This document shows positions 52,638-61,215 of a stretch of 64,000 nt of DNA, piece by piece. The number at the start of each line of letters is the position of its first letter. Position 1 is the stretch's first letter. Position numbers and translations under genes: made by a program. The DNA is taken from the NCBI RefSeq assembly GCF_001403615.1, contig NZ_LN879454.1, positions 310,001 to 374,000 of the forward strand. The letters run 5' to 3'. The notes under the pieces were generated by a model. The model saw nothing but the letters and a program-made list of their open reading frames with translations. It did not search any database and was not told where the DNA came from. This stretch comes from Desnuesiella massiliensis. Its GTDB lineage: Bacteria > Bacillota > Clostridia > Clostridiales > Clostridiaceae.

Positions 52638-53624
52638 ATAAAGCGCATATTAAAATTAGCTATAATTCTTGCTATAACCATAACTTTTTCAGCTTGTTCA
52701 GATAATCAAAAAATCAAGAAATCTATTGATAGTGATGGACAATCATCGAAGTCCATACAAACTCAAGCTCCTGTAAAAATCCCCACAACCAAGGAGGTAG
52801 TTGATACTTTATGCTCTGATGAATTTCAAGGAAGGCTATCAGGTTCAGAAGGGAATAAAAAAGCTGGGGAATATCTTGAGAAAACCTTTAAAGATATAGG
52901 GTTAGAGCCTTACTTTGACGGTAGTTATTATCAAAATTATTATGAAGGAGTTATAAGTGCTTATGGAGGAGATGGAAGTGATACTAAACTTAAAATGGTT
53001 AATAATGTTGCAGGAGTCATAAAAGGCAAAGATAGCACAAAGGCAGTGGTGGTATCTGCACATTTTGATCATATAGGCTATAAGGATGGAAAGATCATTA
53101 GAGGAGCCTTAGATAATGCTTCAGGAGTATCAGCTTTAATAAAAATAGCCCATACGCTAAAAGAAAAATCTAAAGAAAAATCCTTTGATGCTGATATAAT
53201 CTTCTGTGCCTTTAATGGAGAAGAAACTGGATTACGTGGAAGCAATGCATTTGTTAGCCAAATTAACGGTATATATTATAGTATGTATAATATCAACATA
53301 GATTGTATAGGATCTAAAGAAGAAGGGAAACTTGCTTTAAAGAATATAAGTAAGGTATCTAATAAGCTATATGATGCTTTAAAAGCTAGCTTTAAAAAGA
53401 ATAATATTGATTTTTCAGATAAAGCGGCCTTCGGTTCAAGTGACCATACTAGATTTGAAAATGCCAGAGTACCTAATGCTTATATAGCACAAGAGAATAT
53501 AGAGAAATCAATCCATAGGCCTACAGATACCCCAGATATTTTAGATTATGGTAAAATAGATAAAATTGCAAATGCTTTAAGTGATTTTATTGTGCAAAAT
53601 AATGGAGTTATATTTATGAATTGA
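52638..53624 (+). CDS. M28-family lipoprotein aminopeptidase with non-canonical start
   Basis: 328 residues when read from ATA at 52638. AAGGAGG lies seven bases before this codon and the product then begins IKRILKLAIILAI...FSAC, a perfect lipoprotein signal with lipobox Cys near residue 20. No ATG, GTG or TTG occurs in frame until 52995, which would remove the signal and the first third of the protein. Metal ligands of M28 are present: HFDH, DNASG and EETG, then a late D of the family. It should be a membrane-anchored zinc aminopeptidase. The start is either ATA/ATT or a mutated ATG, in which case the gene is poorly expressed. Confidence 0.75.
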   Translation: MKRILKLAIILAITITFSACSDNQKIKKSIDSDGQSSKSIQTQAPVKIPTTKEVVDTLCSDEFQGRLSGSEGNKKAGEYLEKTFKDIGLEPYFDGSYYQNYYEGVISAYGGDGSDTKLKMVNNVAGVIKGKDSTKAVVVSAHFDHIGYKDGKIIRGALDNASGVSALIKIAHTLKEKSKEKSFDADIIFCAFNGEETGLRGSNAFVSQINGIYYSMYNINIDCIGSKEEGKLALKNISKVSNKLYDALKASFKKNNIDFSDKAAFGSSDHTRFENARVPNAYIAQENIEKSIHRPTDTPDILDYGKIDKIANALSDFIVQNNGVIFMN

Positions 53625-53772
53625 TTATAAAGCATGCACATTATCTATAAGTTCGTTTTATCACCAATTAATATAATAAAACATATGAGCACAAAAATAC
53701 TAAAAAGATTGACTCAGATAATAATTTGAATCAATCTTTTTTATTCTTTAAAAGCAATATAATTTGTATATT

Positions 53773-53881
53773 TATAGGAGGATGTGAAAAAAGGTGTTCT
53801 ATGAGATTTCCCTACACCGCGCGTGGAGGCCCACCAGCGGTCCGTGAAAAAGAACACCTATGTTTTTCACATCCTCCTATA
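53773..53881. repeat. Family A palindromic repeat, copy 3
   Basis: A 109-bp copy with core CCGCGCGTGG and GGTCCG; somewhat more diverged than the others. Orientation is that of copy 2. Its right terminal repeat provides the stop codon of the merR gene. Confidence 0.85.
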
Positions 53882-54710
53882 TATGCTTATTTTCAACTGA
53901 AACTGTAATTTGTGTAATATAATCATTTTCATTTTTCTCAGCAACTTCGTCTATAAGATATTCCTCATAGGCGAATCCCTTCACCCTTAAGTGTTTTTTT
54001 TCAAGGAAATCTAAGAGTTTATCGTAAGTTTTATAGGTGGTTTCATAACTTCCATGGTGATAAGCAATAGCATACATTCCCTTTGGCTTTACAGCAATTG
54101 GGGGAATTATATTTTTGCTGCTAGTTTTTGAGAAAAAATAGGAGTAATAGTTATAGTTACCCATTATGATATTTTCTTTACTAAGCATTTTACCTATAAA
54201 GGAAATATCCTTTGCTTGAGTATTGTTTATGAAGTTTTTATACTCAGATATCCATTCTATATAATCTTTATTATTCTCATCCTTTAGTAAATTGCTTCGG
54301 ACTATATATTCCTCTTCCTGCTCTTCAACTATAAATTCATCACAAGGAGCAGCTATTCCCTTATTTGTAAAAGAAACTGTTTCTTCTAATAAGTATTTCA
54401 TATAGCTTAACTTATCTATTTCTTTATTAATCTCGGAGATTTTTTGTTTGGATAAATCAAGCAGCTGTTTAGGGGTTCTCTCGTCAAGATATGTTTTTAT
54501 TTCTTTTAATGGAACCTTCAATTCTTTTAATATAGATATTATTAAAAAAACATCAAGCTGATGATGGGAATAATATCGGTAGCCATTTTCATCTGTGAAA
54601 GCAGGACAAAATAACCCTATATCATTATAGTGAAAAAGTGTTCTCTTATTTACATCGCAGAGCTTTGCGAATTCCCCAGTAGAAAAATAGTTCTGTGAAT
54701 TTTTATTCAT
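53877..54710 (-). CDS. MerR-family regulator with effector-binding domain
   Basis: 277 residues. N-terminal MerR winged helix (about 8-75; STGEFAKLCDVNKRTLFHYND, DENGYRYYS), a coiled helix (about 85-115), then a GyrI-like/BRCT-like small-molecule domain (about 120-277). It is divergent from the ABC exporter genes and probably activates them when it binds a drug-like compound (BmrR model). The last residues and stop (NKHI then TAG) run into repeat A copy 3, so a few native C-terminal residues may be lost. Confidence 0.88.
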   Translation of the reverse strand: MNKNSQNYFSTGEFAKLCDVNKRTLFHYNDIGLFCPAFTDENGYRYYSHHQLDVFLIISILKELKVPLKEIKTYLDERTPKQLLDLSKQKISEINKEIDKLSYMKYLLEETVSFTNKGIAAPCDEFIVEEQEEEYIVRSNLLKDENNKDYIEWISEYKNFINNTQAKDISFIGKMLSKENIIMGNYNYYSYFFSKTSSKNIIPPIAVKPKGMYAIAYHHGSYETTYKTYDKLLDFLEKKHLRVKGFAYEEYLIDEVAEKNENDYITQITVSVENKHI

Positions 54711-54726
54711 AATTCCACATCTCCTC

Positions 54727-54757
54727 TTGACTGTCTGGTTACGTTATACTTTATTAT
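54727..54757 (+). promoter_or_regulatory. MerR-type promoter of the ABC exporter
   Basis: TTGACT (54727-54732) and TATTAT (54752-54757) are separated by 19 bp, the over-long spacer that MerR-family activators correct by twisting the DNA. It sits in the divergent region before the exporter at 54796. Confidence 0.6.
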
Positions 54758-54795
54758 AAAATACATAGCAAACAAAAGCAAGAAAGGAGCTTTAT

Positions 54796-56529
54796 ATGTT
54801 AAGATTGGTTCATTTCTTAAAGCCTTATAAAAAATCAATCATAGCTGTATTCATATTTACATTTATACAGACACTAGGTACCTTATATATCCCAACCCTT
54901 ACTGCTGAAATTGTGAACAGCGGTGTTGCAAAAGGAGATATATCATATATTATGAAAATCGGACTATTCATGCTGGTGACGGCAGGTATAACAGGAATAG
55001 TTGCTGTGTTAGGTTCAAAGCTGTCTGCTGATGTTTCTTCAGGATTTGCGAAGAATATTCGAGAAGCCATGTTTATGAAGGCTCAGGAGTTTTCCATGAA
55101 TGATTTTAATAAAATAGGCACGGCTTCCATAATTACAAGAACTACCAGCGATGTTACCTTAATTGGGCAAACTACCATAATGCTTCTTCAAATGCTACTG
55201 CCAGCACCGGTTATGACCATAGCAGGCTTATTCCTCGCTTTTTCAAAGGATAAGGTAATGGCTCTTATTATTGTAGCGACCATGATGGCTTTTCTGTTGG
55301 TTGCCCTTCTATTAGGTAAAATGGTTATTCCTCTGTTTAAACTAATACAAGTTAAAATGGACAATATTAATCGTATTCTTCGTGAAAGGATTATAGGGGT
55401 CCGCGTTATTCGTGCATTTAACCGCGAGAAATATGAAAAAAATAGAATTGATGCAGCTGCAGCTGATTATGCAGATAATGCTATCAAAATAAACAAAATA
55501 ATTGCTGCTCTGCTTCCATTAGTCATGATGATTATAAATTTGGGGGTTATTTTTATTCTATGGATTGGTGGAAAAAAAGTATTGAATGGCAATATGCAGA
55601 TTGGCGATATAATGGCTATGATAGAATACTGTTTTCTCATTTTGTACTTCCTTATTATGGGGGTCATGATGTTTATGTATATTCCGCGTGCACAGGTCTG
55701 CGCCGACAGAATCAATGAAGTACTTGATACGACTACTGAAATCACAGATGGAAAGTCAAAAGCCTTGGAAAGAAAAGAATATGCCCATCTTGAGTTTCGC
55801 AATGTTACCTTCCAATACCCTAATGCGGAGGAACCAGTGCTTAACAATTTGAGTTTTGAGTCAAAAGCGGGAGAAATTACAGCCATTATAGGAGGCACCG
55901 GATCAGGAAAATCAACTATAGCAAGCTTGATTCCACGGTTCTTTGAAATTCAAAATGGTTCTATTATGGTGGACGGTATAGATATCAGGAATATGTCACA
56001 AAAAGAGCTTCGAGATAAAATTGGACTTGTTCCCCAAAAAGCATTTCTTTTTAGCGGAACCATATCAGAGAATATTAGATATGGAAAAAATGATGCCACA
56101 CAAGAAGAGATAGAGCATGCGGCAAAGGTGGCTCAGGCTCATGATTTTATTACTAATCTGGAACAGGGATATGAATCTTATGTTGCACAAGGCGGTAATA
56201 ATCTATCAGGTGGGCAGAAGCAGCGTTTGTCAATAGCACGAGCACTGATTCGCAGGCCAGAAATATATATTTTTGATGACAGCTTTTCTGCTCTTGATTT
56301 TAAGACAGATGCAAAGCTTAGAAAAGCATTGAAAAGTGAAACTGGCAGTTCCACTGTTATCATTGTGGCACAGCGTATCAGCACCATCATGGATGCTCAC
56401 AGAATTATTGTACTAGAGGATGGAAAAATCGTAGGTATGGGAAGACATGAGGAATTAATCAAAAGCTGTGATGTTTATAAACAGATAGCGGCTTCTCAGC
56501 TTAGCGAAGCTGAACTGGCTGAGCAGTAA
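54796..56529 (+). CDS. Heterodimeric ABC exporter half, degenerate NBD
   Basis: 577 residues: six-helix type I exporter domain (about 1-310) and a nucleotide-binding domain (about 335-577). Walker A GGTGSGKST and the signature LSGGQKQR are good, but the Walker B end is FDDSFSALD, with Asp in place of the catalytic Glu. Such a change marks the non-hydrolysing site in heterodimeric exporters (BmrC/BmrD, TM287/288). The partner gene overlaps by one base or starts 12 bp later. Drug export is likely, given MerR control. Confidence 0.92.
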   Translation: MLRLVHFLKPYKKSIIAVFIFTFIQTLGTLYIPTLTAEIVNSGVAKGDISYIMKIGLFMLVTAGITGIVAVLGSKLSADVSSGFAKNIREAMFMKAQEFSMNDFNKIGTASIITRTTSDVTLIGQTTIMLLQMLLPAPVMTIAGLFLAFSKDKVMALIIVATMMAFLLVALLLGKMVIPLFKLIQVKMDNINRILRERIIGVRVIRAFNREKYEKNRIDAAAADYADNAIKINKIIAALLPLVMMIINLGVIFILWIGGKKVLNGNMQIGDIMAMIEYCFLILYFLIMGVMMFMYIPRAQVCADRINEVLDTTTEITDGKSKALERKEYAHLEFRNVTFQYPNAEEPVLNNLSFESKAGEITAIIGGTGSGKSTIASLIPRFFEIQNGSIMVDGIDIRNMSQKELRDKIGLVPQKAFLFSGTISENIRYGKNDATQEEIEHAAKVAQAHDFITNLEQGYESYVAQGGNNLSGGQKQRLSIARALIRRPEIYIFDDSFSALDFKTDAKLRKALKSETGSSTVIIVAQRISTIMDAHRIIVLEDGKIVGMGRHEELIKSCDVYKQIAASQLSEAELAEQ

Positions 56530-56540
56530 TGGAGGTCATT

Positions 56541-58400
56541 ATGAAAGAGAATACAAATCAAGAAATCAAAACAACGGATAATGGTATTGATGATATTTCA
56601 ATAGAAAGGGCAAAAAATGCAAAAGAGACTACCAGAAGGCTGATAAAGCATTTATCAAAGCAAAAATTTAAGTTCTTGGCGATCTTAATTTCAGTGCTGC
56701 TCAGTTCTTCCCTTACCATTGCGGCGCCCTTGGTCATGGGAAAAGCTATAGATCAGCTGTATAAGGTAACTAAAGAATCTATTAAATATGGGACAAAATT
56801 CAACGTGAGTATCAGTGGAATAACAGAAACCATTGGTATTTTACTGATAATTTACCTTTTAACTTCACTATTTAAATACTTCGAGCAATATATGATGTCA
56901 GGGATAGCACAAAATCTTACCTTAAGCCTGCGTAAGAATTTAAGCTATAAACTCAATCATTTGCCTTTAAAATATTATGATTCCCACAAAAAAGGGGATA
57001 TATTAAGTCGTGCCACCAACGACCTAGAAAGAATTTCTGATAGCCTGCAGGAAGGGCTTATGCAGCTTATTACCTCCGTGGTCACTATCACCATCGCCAT
57101 AATTATTATGGTGGCAATCAATCCCATTATTACATTAATTGCCATGATGATGCTTGGCGTGTCCATGGTTTTAACAACGAGAATTTCCCATAAGATAGAA
57201 GGCTATTTTGCAGATAACCAGAGGATTCTTGGTGAATTAAACAGCTCCATTGAAGAAACATTTACAGGGCAGCTTATTATCAAGGCCTTCAGCAGAGAAA
57301 AGGAGTCCTTGGAAGCCTTTAGAAACATGAATGAGAAGCTGTATGATGCAAATAGAAAAGCACAGTTTTATACTTACTCCATTGCTCCTCTTATCAGGAT
57401 TATAGAAAAAATTGGCTATGTTATCATTGCCGTTGTCAGTGGTATTTTCGCTGTGCAGGGGACTATGACCTTAGGAAGTATTCAGGCATTTCTTCAATAT
57501 GTAAACATGTGCTCTGAACCAATGACAGAAATCTCATATATTTTAAATATGCTTCAATCCGCTGTAGCAGCTTCAGAGCGTGTTTTTGAAATAATGGATG
57601 AGATAGAGGAAACTCCAGATATACCAAATACTAAGTATATTGAAGATCCTAAAGGAAAAGTCGTATTTGAACACGTGAAATTTGGCTATAGCAATGACGC
57701 TATTCTTATGAAGGATATTAATATCAACTTAAAGGCCGGAGATAAGATTGCTATTGTAGGACCTACAGGAGCAGGAAAAACAACCCTTGTGAATTTGCTT
57801 ATGAGGTTTTATGAAATTCAAGGGGGAAGGATTACCATTGATGGCGTAGATATTAAGGAGATGAGCCGCAGTTCATTAAGAACTATGTTTGGAATGGTAT
57901 TGCAGGACACCTGGCTTTTTCACGGAAGCATAAAGGATAATATTAGCTATGGCTGTCCATATGCTAGTTTTGAGGAGGTAGTTCTTGCTGCGAAAGCGGC
58001 TCGTGCTGATCATTTTATCCGAACATTGCCCCAGGGTTACGAAACAATTTTAGACGAGGATGGATCCAATGTGTCTCAGGGACAAAAACAGCTTCTTACC
58101 ATAGCAAGAGCTATACTTGCTAATCCATTCATTCTTATTCTAGATGAAGCCACCTCCAGCATAGACACAAGAACAGAAGTAGAAATTCAAAAAGCAATGG
58201 AGAATCTTATGAAAGGTAGAACTAGCTTTGTGATTGCTCATAGACTGTCTACTATTCGTGATGCAGATTTAATTTTAGTAATGCAAAAGGGAACGATTAT
58301 TGAGCAAGGAAAACATCAAGAGCTCATTGATAAAAAAGGATTTTATGAAGAGCTTTATAACAGTCAGTTTGCAAGTAAAGCAGCAAAACAGTTATTTTAA
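56541..58400 (+). CDS. Heterodimeric ABC exporter half, canonical NBD
   Basis: 619 residues from the ATG at 56541, five bases after GGAGG; an ATG at 56529 overlaps the previous stop. An N-terminal extension of about 40 residues precedes six helices. The NBD has Walker A GPTGAGKTT, a weak signature VSQGQKQ and a full Walker B with Glu (LILDEATSSID), plus the H-loop AHRLST. The pattern complements the partner: one composite ATP site is intact. Efflux of drugs or lipids is expected. Confidence 0.92.
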   Translation: MKENTNQEIKTTDNGIDDISIERAKNAKETTRRLIKHLSKQKFKFLAILISVLLSSSLTIAAPLVMGKAIDQLYKVTKESIKYGTKFNVSISGITETIGILLIIYLLTSLFKYFEQYMMSGIAQNLTLSLRKNLSYKLNHLPLKYYDSHKKGDILSRATNDLERISDSLQEGLMQLITSVVTITIAIIIMVAINPIITLIAMMMLGVSMVLTTRISHKIEGYFADNQRILGELNSSIEETFTGQLIIKAFSREKESLEAFRNMNEKLYDANRKAQFYTYSIAPLIRIIEKIGYVIIAVVSGIFAVQGTMTLGSIQAFLQYVNMCSEPMTEISYILNMLQSAVAASERVFEIMDEIEETPDIPNTKYIEDPKGKVVFEHVKFGYSNDAILMKDININLKAGDKIAIVGPTGAGKTTLVNLLMRFYEIQGGRITIDGVDIKEMSRSSLRTMFGMVLQDTWLFHGSIKDNISYGCPYASFEEVVLAAKAARADHFIRTLPQGYETILDEDGSNVSQGQKQLLTIARAILANPFILILDEATSSIDTRTEVEIQKAMENLMKGRTSFVIAHRLSTIRDADLILVMQKGTIIEQGKHQELIDKKGFYEELYNSQFASKAAKQLF

Positions 58401-58442
58401 TATAGAATAAAGGAGTTTATAAAAGCTTTGTAGAAATATATT

Positions 58443-58484
58443 CCTGTAGCATTATCTTTATAGGAGATGCTACAGGGATTTTTT
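58443..58484 (+). terminator. Terminator of the ABC exporter operon
   Basis: CCTGTAGCAT and ATGCTACAGG form a perfect stem with a 14-base loop, followed by GATTTTTTAT. Confidence 0.85.
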
Positions 58485-58493
58485 ATGTTCATT

Positions 58494-58601
58494 TATAGGC
58501 GGATGTGAAAAATATAGGTGTTCTTTTTCACGGGCCGCTCGTGGGGCTCCACGAGCGGTGTAGGGAAACCTATAGAACACCTTTTTTCACATCCTCCTAT
58601 A
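58494..58601. repeat. Family A palindromic repeat, copy 4
   Basis: 108 bp, orientation of copy 1. The left end reads TATAGGCGG and the right CCTCCTATA. The core CCGCTCGTGGGGCTCCACG is nearly a perfect palindrome in this copy. Confidence 0.85.
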
Positions 58602-58700
58602 GATGATATATTAATATCAGATGAAACTTTATTTAAAGAACATAAAATTTATAAATATGATAAATAATAAAAATGAGTGTTTTAAAAAATACATTCACTA

Positions 58701-58742
58701 AGGCATCGTAAAAAAATGACTAGTTATTTTTTGGAGATGCCT
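58701..58742. repeat. Family D hairpin repeat, copy 2
   Basis: AGGCATCGTAAAAAAATGACT pairs with AGTTATTTTTTGGAGATGCCT in a near-perfect 42-bp hairpin, just before the nucleotidyltransferase gene. Copy 1 lies before galE. Its T-run within the stem makes it terminator-like. Confidence 0.65.
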
Positions 58743-58766
58743 AATAAATGCAAGGAGAGAAATGAC

Positions 58767-59504
58767 ATGAAAGCTATAATATTAGCCGCAGGCTATGCTA
58801 CAAGACTTTATCCTCTCACAGAGGTTACTGCAAAACCACTGCTTAAGGTTGGAGAGAAGACTCTTTTAGATTATGTTTATGATGAAATAGAGGAAATTGA
58901 GGCTGTAGACCAAGTATATATAATTTCAAATCATAAGTTTTATCATCAGTTTGAGAATTGGAAGGAAATGAAAGGAGCAAGAAAGCCTATAACTATAATT
59001 GATGATGGCACCAATAATGTGGATGAGAGATTAGGAGCCATAGGGGATATAAAGCTAGTAATAGACAAGGAAAATATAGAGGATGAGCTCTTAATAACTG
59101 CAGGGGATATACTATTTGATTTTAAATTAAAGGATTTCTATGACCACTATATGATCCATAAAAAAGATTGCATATGTGTGGAAGAAATTGAAGACATGAA
59201 TATGCTGAGAAGAATGGGAGTAGCTTTATTAGATGAAAAAGATAAAGTCATAGACTTTGAGGAAAAGCCGCAAAATCCTAAATCTAACATAGGGGTTACC
59301 GCCTTCTACATATATAATAAGGCTACCATAGAATTCATTGATGAGTACTTAAAACAAGGAGGCAATCCAGATGCTCCAGGGCACTTTGTGGCTTGGCTTC
59401 ATAAGAAGATTGATGTATATGGTTATAGGTTTAAGGGACAGTGCTATGATATAGGTACTCATGAGTCTTATGCCATGGCTCAACAGATATTTAAGAAAAA
59501 TTAA
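58767..59504 (+). CDS. NDP-sugar/phosphocholine-type nucleotidyltransferase
   Basis: 245 residues from the ATG at 58767 after AAGGAGA; an ATG at 58716 falls in the family D hairpin. The N-terminal AAGYATRLYPLTEVTAKPLL is the nucleotide-binding loop of sugar-1-phosphate nucleotidyltransferases. The metal-binding Asp is in TAGDILFDF. Short forms like this make NDP-sugars or CDP-choline-like compounds; the particular sugar is unknown. No sugar-pathway neighbours help. Confidence 0.82.
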   Translation: MKAIILAAGYATRLYPLTEVTAKPLLKVGEKTLLDYVYDEIEEIEAVDQVYIISNHKFYHQFENWKEMKGARKPITIIDDGTNNVDERLGAIGDIKLVIDKENIEDELLITAGDILFDFKLKDFYDHYMIHKKDCICVEEIEDMNMLRRMGVALLDEKDKVIDFEEKPQNPKSNIGVTAFYIYNKATIEFIDEYLKQGGNPDAPGHFVAWLHKKIDVYGYRFKGQCYDIGTHESYAMAQQIFKKN

Positions 59505-59557
59505 ATAACTATTAATGATAATTTAAGGTAATTTTAAGGAAAAAAAACTCCTTTTTG

Positions 59558-59616
59558 GTGTATTATTTATATTACAAAACATATTATTTAATGTTATAAT
59601 ATATAAAATAATACAC
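59558..59616 (+). promoter_or_regulatory. Promoter region framed by an inverted repeat
   Basis: GTGTATTATTT (59558-59568) and AAATAATACAC (59606-59616) are a perfect 11-bp inverted repeat that flanks a TATAAT -10 at 59595-59600. It precedes the gene at 59631. Operator function is a guess. Confidence 0.4.
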
Positions 59617-59630
59617 GGGAGTAGAGGTAT

Positions 59631-60284
59631 ATGAGAAAAAATAGAGATGTAAGAAATTTAAGAGATAACAGATCTGTAAAAGATGTAAGAGATATCAGAG
59701 ATGTGTATATTTTACTTACTCATACAGGAACCATTCCTTCAAGAATAATAAAAGCCTATACTAGGGAACCTTTTTCTCATGTTTCTATAAGCTTTCGAGA
59801 GGATTTAACAGAGCTTTATAGTTTCGGCAGAAAGAGAATAAACAATCCTTTAATAGGCGGGTTTGTCTGTGAGGATATAAATAAAGGATTATATTTAAAG
59901 TTTATAAATACCCATTGTGCATTGTACAAGCTAAGAATTAGCGAAGAGCAATATATAAATCTTAAAAATTCCATAGATCAATTTAAAGATATAGCTCATA
60001 ATTATAGATATAATATGCTAGGGTTATTGGCTGTGGCTTTTAACATACCACTTTCAAGAAATAATGCTTATTTTTGTTCACAGTTTGCAGCGGAGATGCT
60101 TAAAAGAGGAGGCATAAGGCTCTTTGAAAAGCCTTCATCTTTGGTTAAACCTTCAGATTTCAGGCTTTTGGACAACTTAGAGCTTATATACGAAGGAAAG
60201 CTTAAAGATTATAATAAAATTAATAAATTCCATATATTTAATAGTAATATTGGAGCAATGGAAATGGAAAGCACATTCAACTAA
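59631..60284 (+). CDS. Permuted papain-like (YiiX/NlpC-P60 clan) protein
   Basis: 217 residues. EPFSHVSISF carries the putative catalytic His and YFCSQFAAEML the Cys, in the permuted His-then-Cys order of the YaeF/YiiX group. These act as amidases or acyl hydrolases on cell-wall or lipid substrates. The first 24 residues are a repeat of R-D-V/I/L-R and R/K-D units (RDVRNLRD...VKDVRDIRD), a charged tail not usual for the family. There is no signal peptide. GGGAG precedes the ATG. Confidence 0.65.
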   Translation: MRKNRDVRNLRDNRSVKDVRDIRDVYILLTHTGTIPSRIIKAYTREPFSHVSISFREDLTELYSFGRKRINNPLIGGFVCEDINKGLYLKFINTHCALYKLRISEEQYINLKNSIDQFKDIAHNYRYNMLGLLAVAFNIPLSRNNAYFCSQFAAEMLKRGGIRLFEKPSSLVKPSDFRLLDNLELIYEGKLKDYNKINKFHIFNSNIGAMEMESTFN

Positions 60285-60303
60285 AGCTTGAATGTGCTTT
60301 AAT
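60268..60303 (+). terminator. Terminator overlapping the papain-like gene end
   Basis: AAAGCACATTCAA and TTGAATGTGCTTT form a perfect 13-bp stem with the stop codon in the loop. Confidence 0.75.
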
Positions 60304-60306
60304 CAA

Positions 60307-60406
60307 TAGATAAACATTACGTAAACTTAACTTATACATGTTCCAAAATGGCATCTTCAAGCCATTATGGTGCATGTATAAGTTAATAGTTGAAGTTGTT
60401 TATCTA
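60307..60406. repeat. Family B palindromic repeat, copy 6
   Basis: 100 bp. Central arms AACTTATACATGTTCC / TGCATGTATAAGTT are conserved, but the ends are TAGATAAAC / GTTTATCTA rather than TATAGGGAAAC, so this is a sub-type shared with the partial copy at 41729. Confidence 0.75.
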
Positions 60407-60531
60407 AATAATCTTAAATGCAATTTACTTAATATTCAAATAATGTTAATGCTTTCAGTGTTGAAACTAAGCTCAATTTGGTGTATAATAATGGTAATTT
60501 TGTAGTAAAAATATATTGGAGGGGTGATTTT

Positions 60532-61080
60532 ATGTATAGCATAGAATTTGATGAATTAAAGTGGATTAATACTTATCTAGAGCCAGAGTATCTACTTAAC
60601 AAAAATGATTTAGAGCACCTTAAAACCTTTGCCTTTATGTGGGATATGTTTGAAGCTAAAGCTTGTGACGGGGTAGCCAATGCCCAAGCTATAGCAAACT
60701 TTATAGAAGAGAAGTTAAAGGTGAGTAAGGAAAATACGGCCTCCAGTGTTATAGATGCTTATTATAGTCATTTTAACAAAAGATATATAGAAAATGGAAA
60801 ACCTAATGCCATCTTTGAAAGAATGACCATGAATGTTACAGAAACCTTTAAATTAGATGAAAAAGAAGTATGCGTAAAGGAGTATATCCAAAATACTTTA
60901 TTAAGCAGCAAAACTACAGAGAGAGATAGATTTTTAGCTACACTGCTTATAATTTATAGATTGAGAAGCAATTTCTTCTTAAGAAGTAAGAATGTTATAA
61001 AGGTAAATCAACAATATAAGAATTTCTCTTTAGGAAACCAAATAATAGCATTGGTTTTAAATATGTATAAAGGAAAATAA
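60532..61080 (+). CDS. Hypothetical helical protein, HEPN-like
   Basis: 182 residues from the ATG at 60532 after GGAGGGG; the frame reaches back to 60478 without a site. The protein is all helical. Near the end TLLIIYRLRSNFFLRSK resembles the R-x4-H segment of Apea-type HEPN domains, but the His position is Leu here, so RNase activity would be lost. The assignment is weak and no family name is certain. Confidence 0.5.
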   Translation: MYSIEFDELKWINTYLEPEYLLNKNDLEHLKTFAFMWDMFEAKACDGVANAQAIANFIEEKLKVSKENTASSVIDAYYSHFNKRYIENGKPNAIFERMTMNVTETFKLDEKEVCVKEYIQNTLLSSKTTERDRFLATLLIIYRLRSNFFLRSKNVIKVNQQYKNFSLGNQIIALVLNMYKGK

Positions 61081-61112
61081 AAGTAGTGGTGCAAGCCACT
61101 TCTTTTATTTTT
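61081..61112 (+). terminator. Terminator after the HEPN-like gene
   Basis: AAGTAGTGG and CCACTTCTT pair around TGCAAG, followed by TTATTTTT. Confidence 0.65.
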
Positions 61113-61141
61113 CTCAATTGTGAATTGTGTGCATTGTAAAA
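61113..61141. repeat. Family C partial repeat
   Basis: CTCAATTGTGAATTGTGTG and CATTGTAAAAAAT are a single right-end unit of the family C repeat. Confidence 0.5.
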
Positions 61142-61215
61142 AATTCATACTGTGTTTACAAAAATTTGAAGGGATTTTTATATAAAAAAAAGAATTTATA
61201 TAGGGAAGATTTTTG

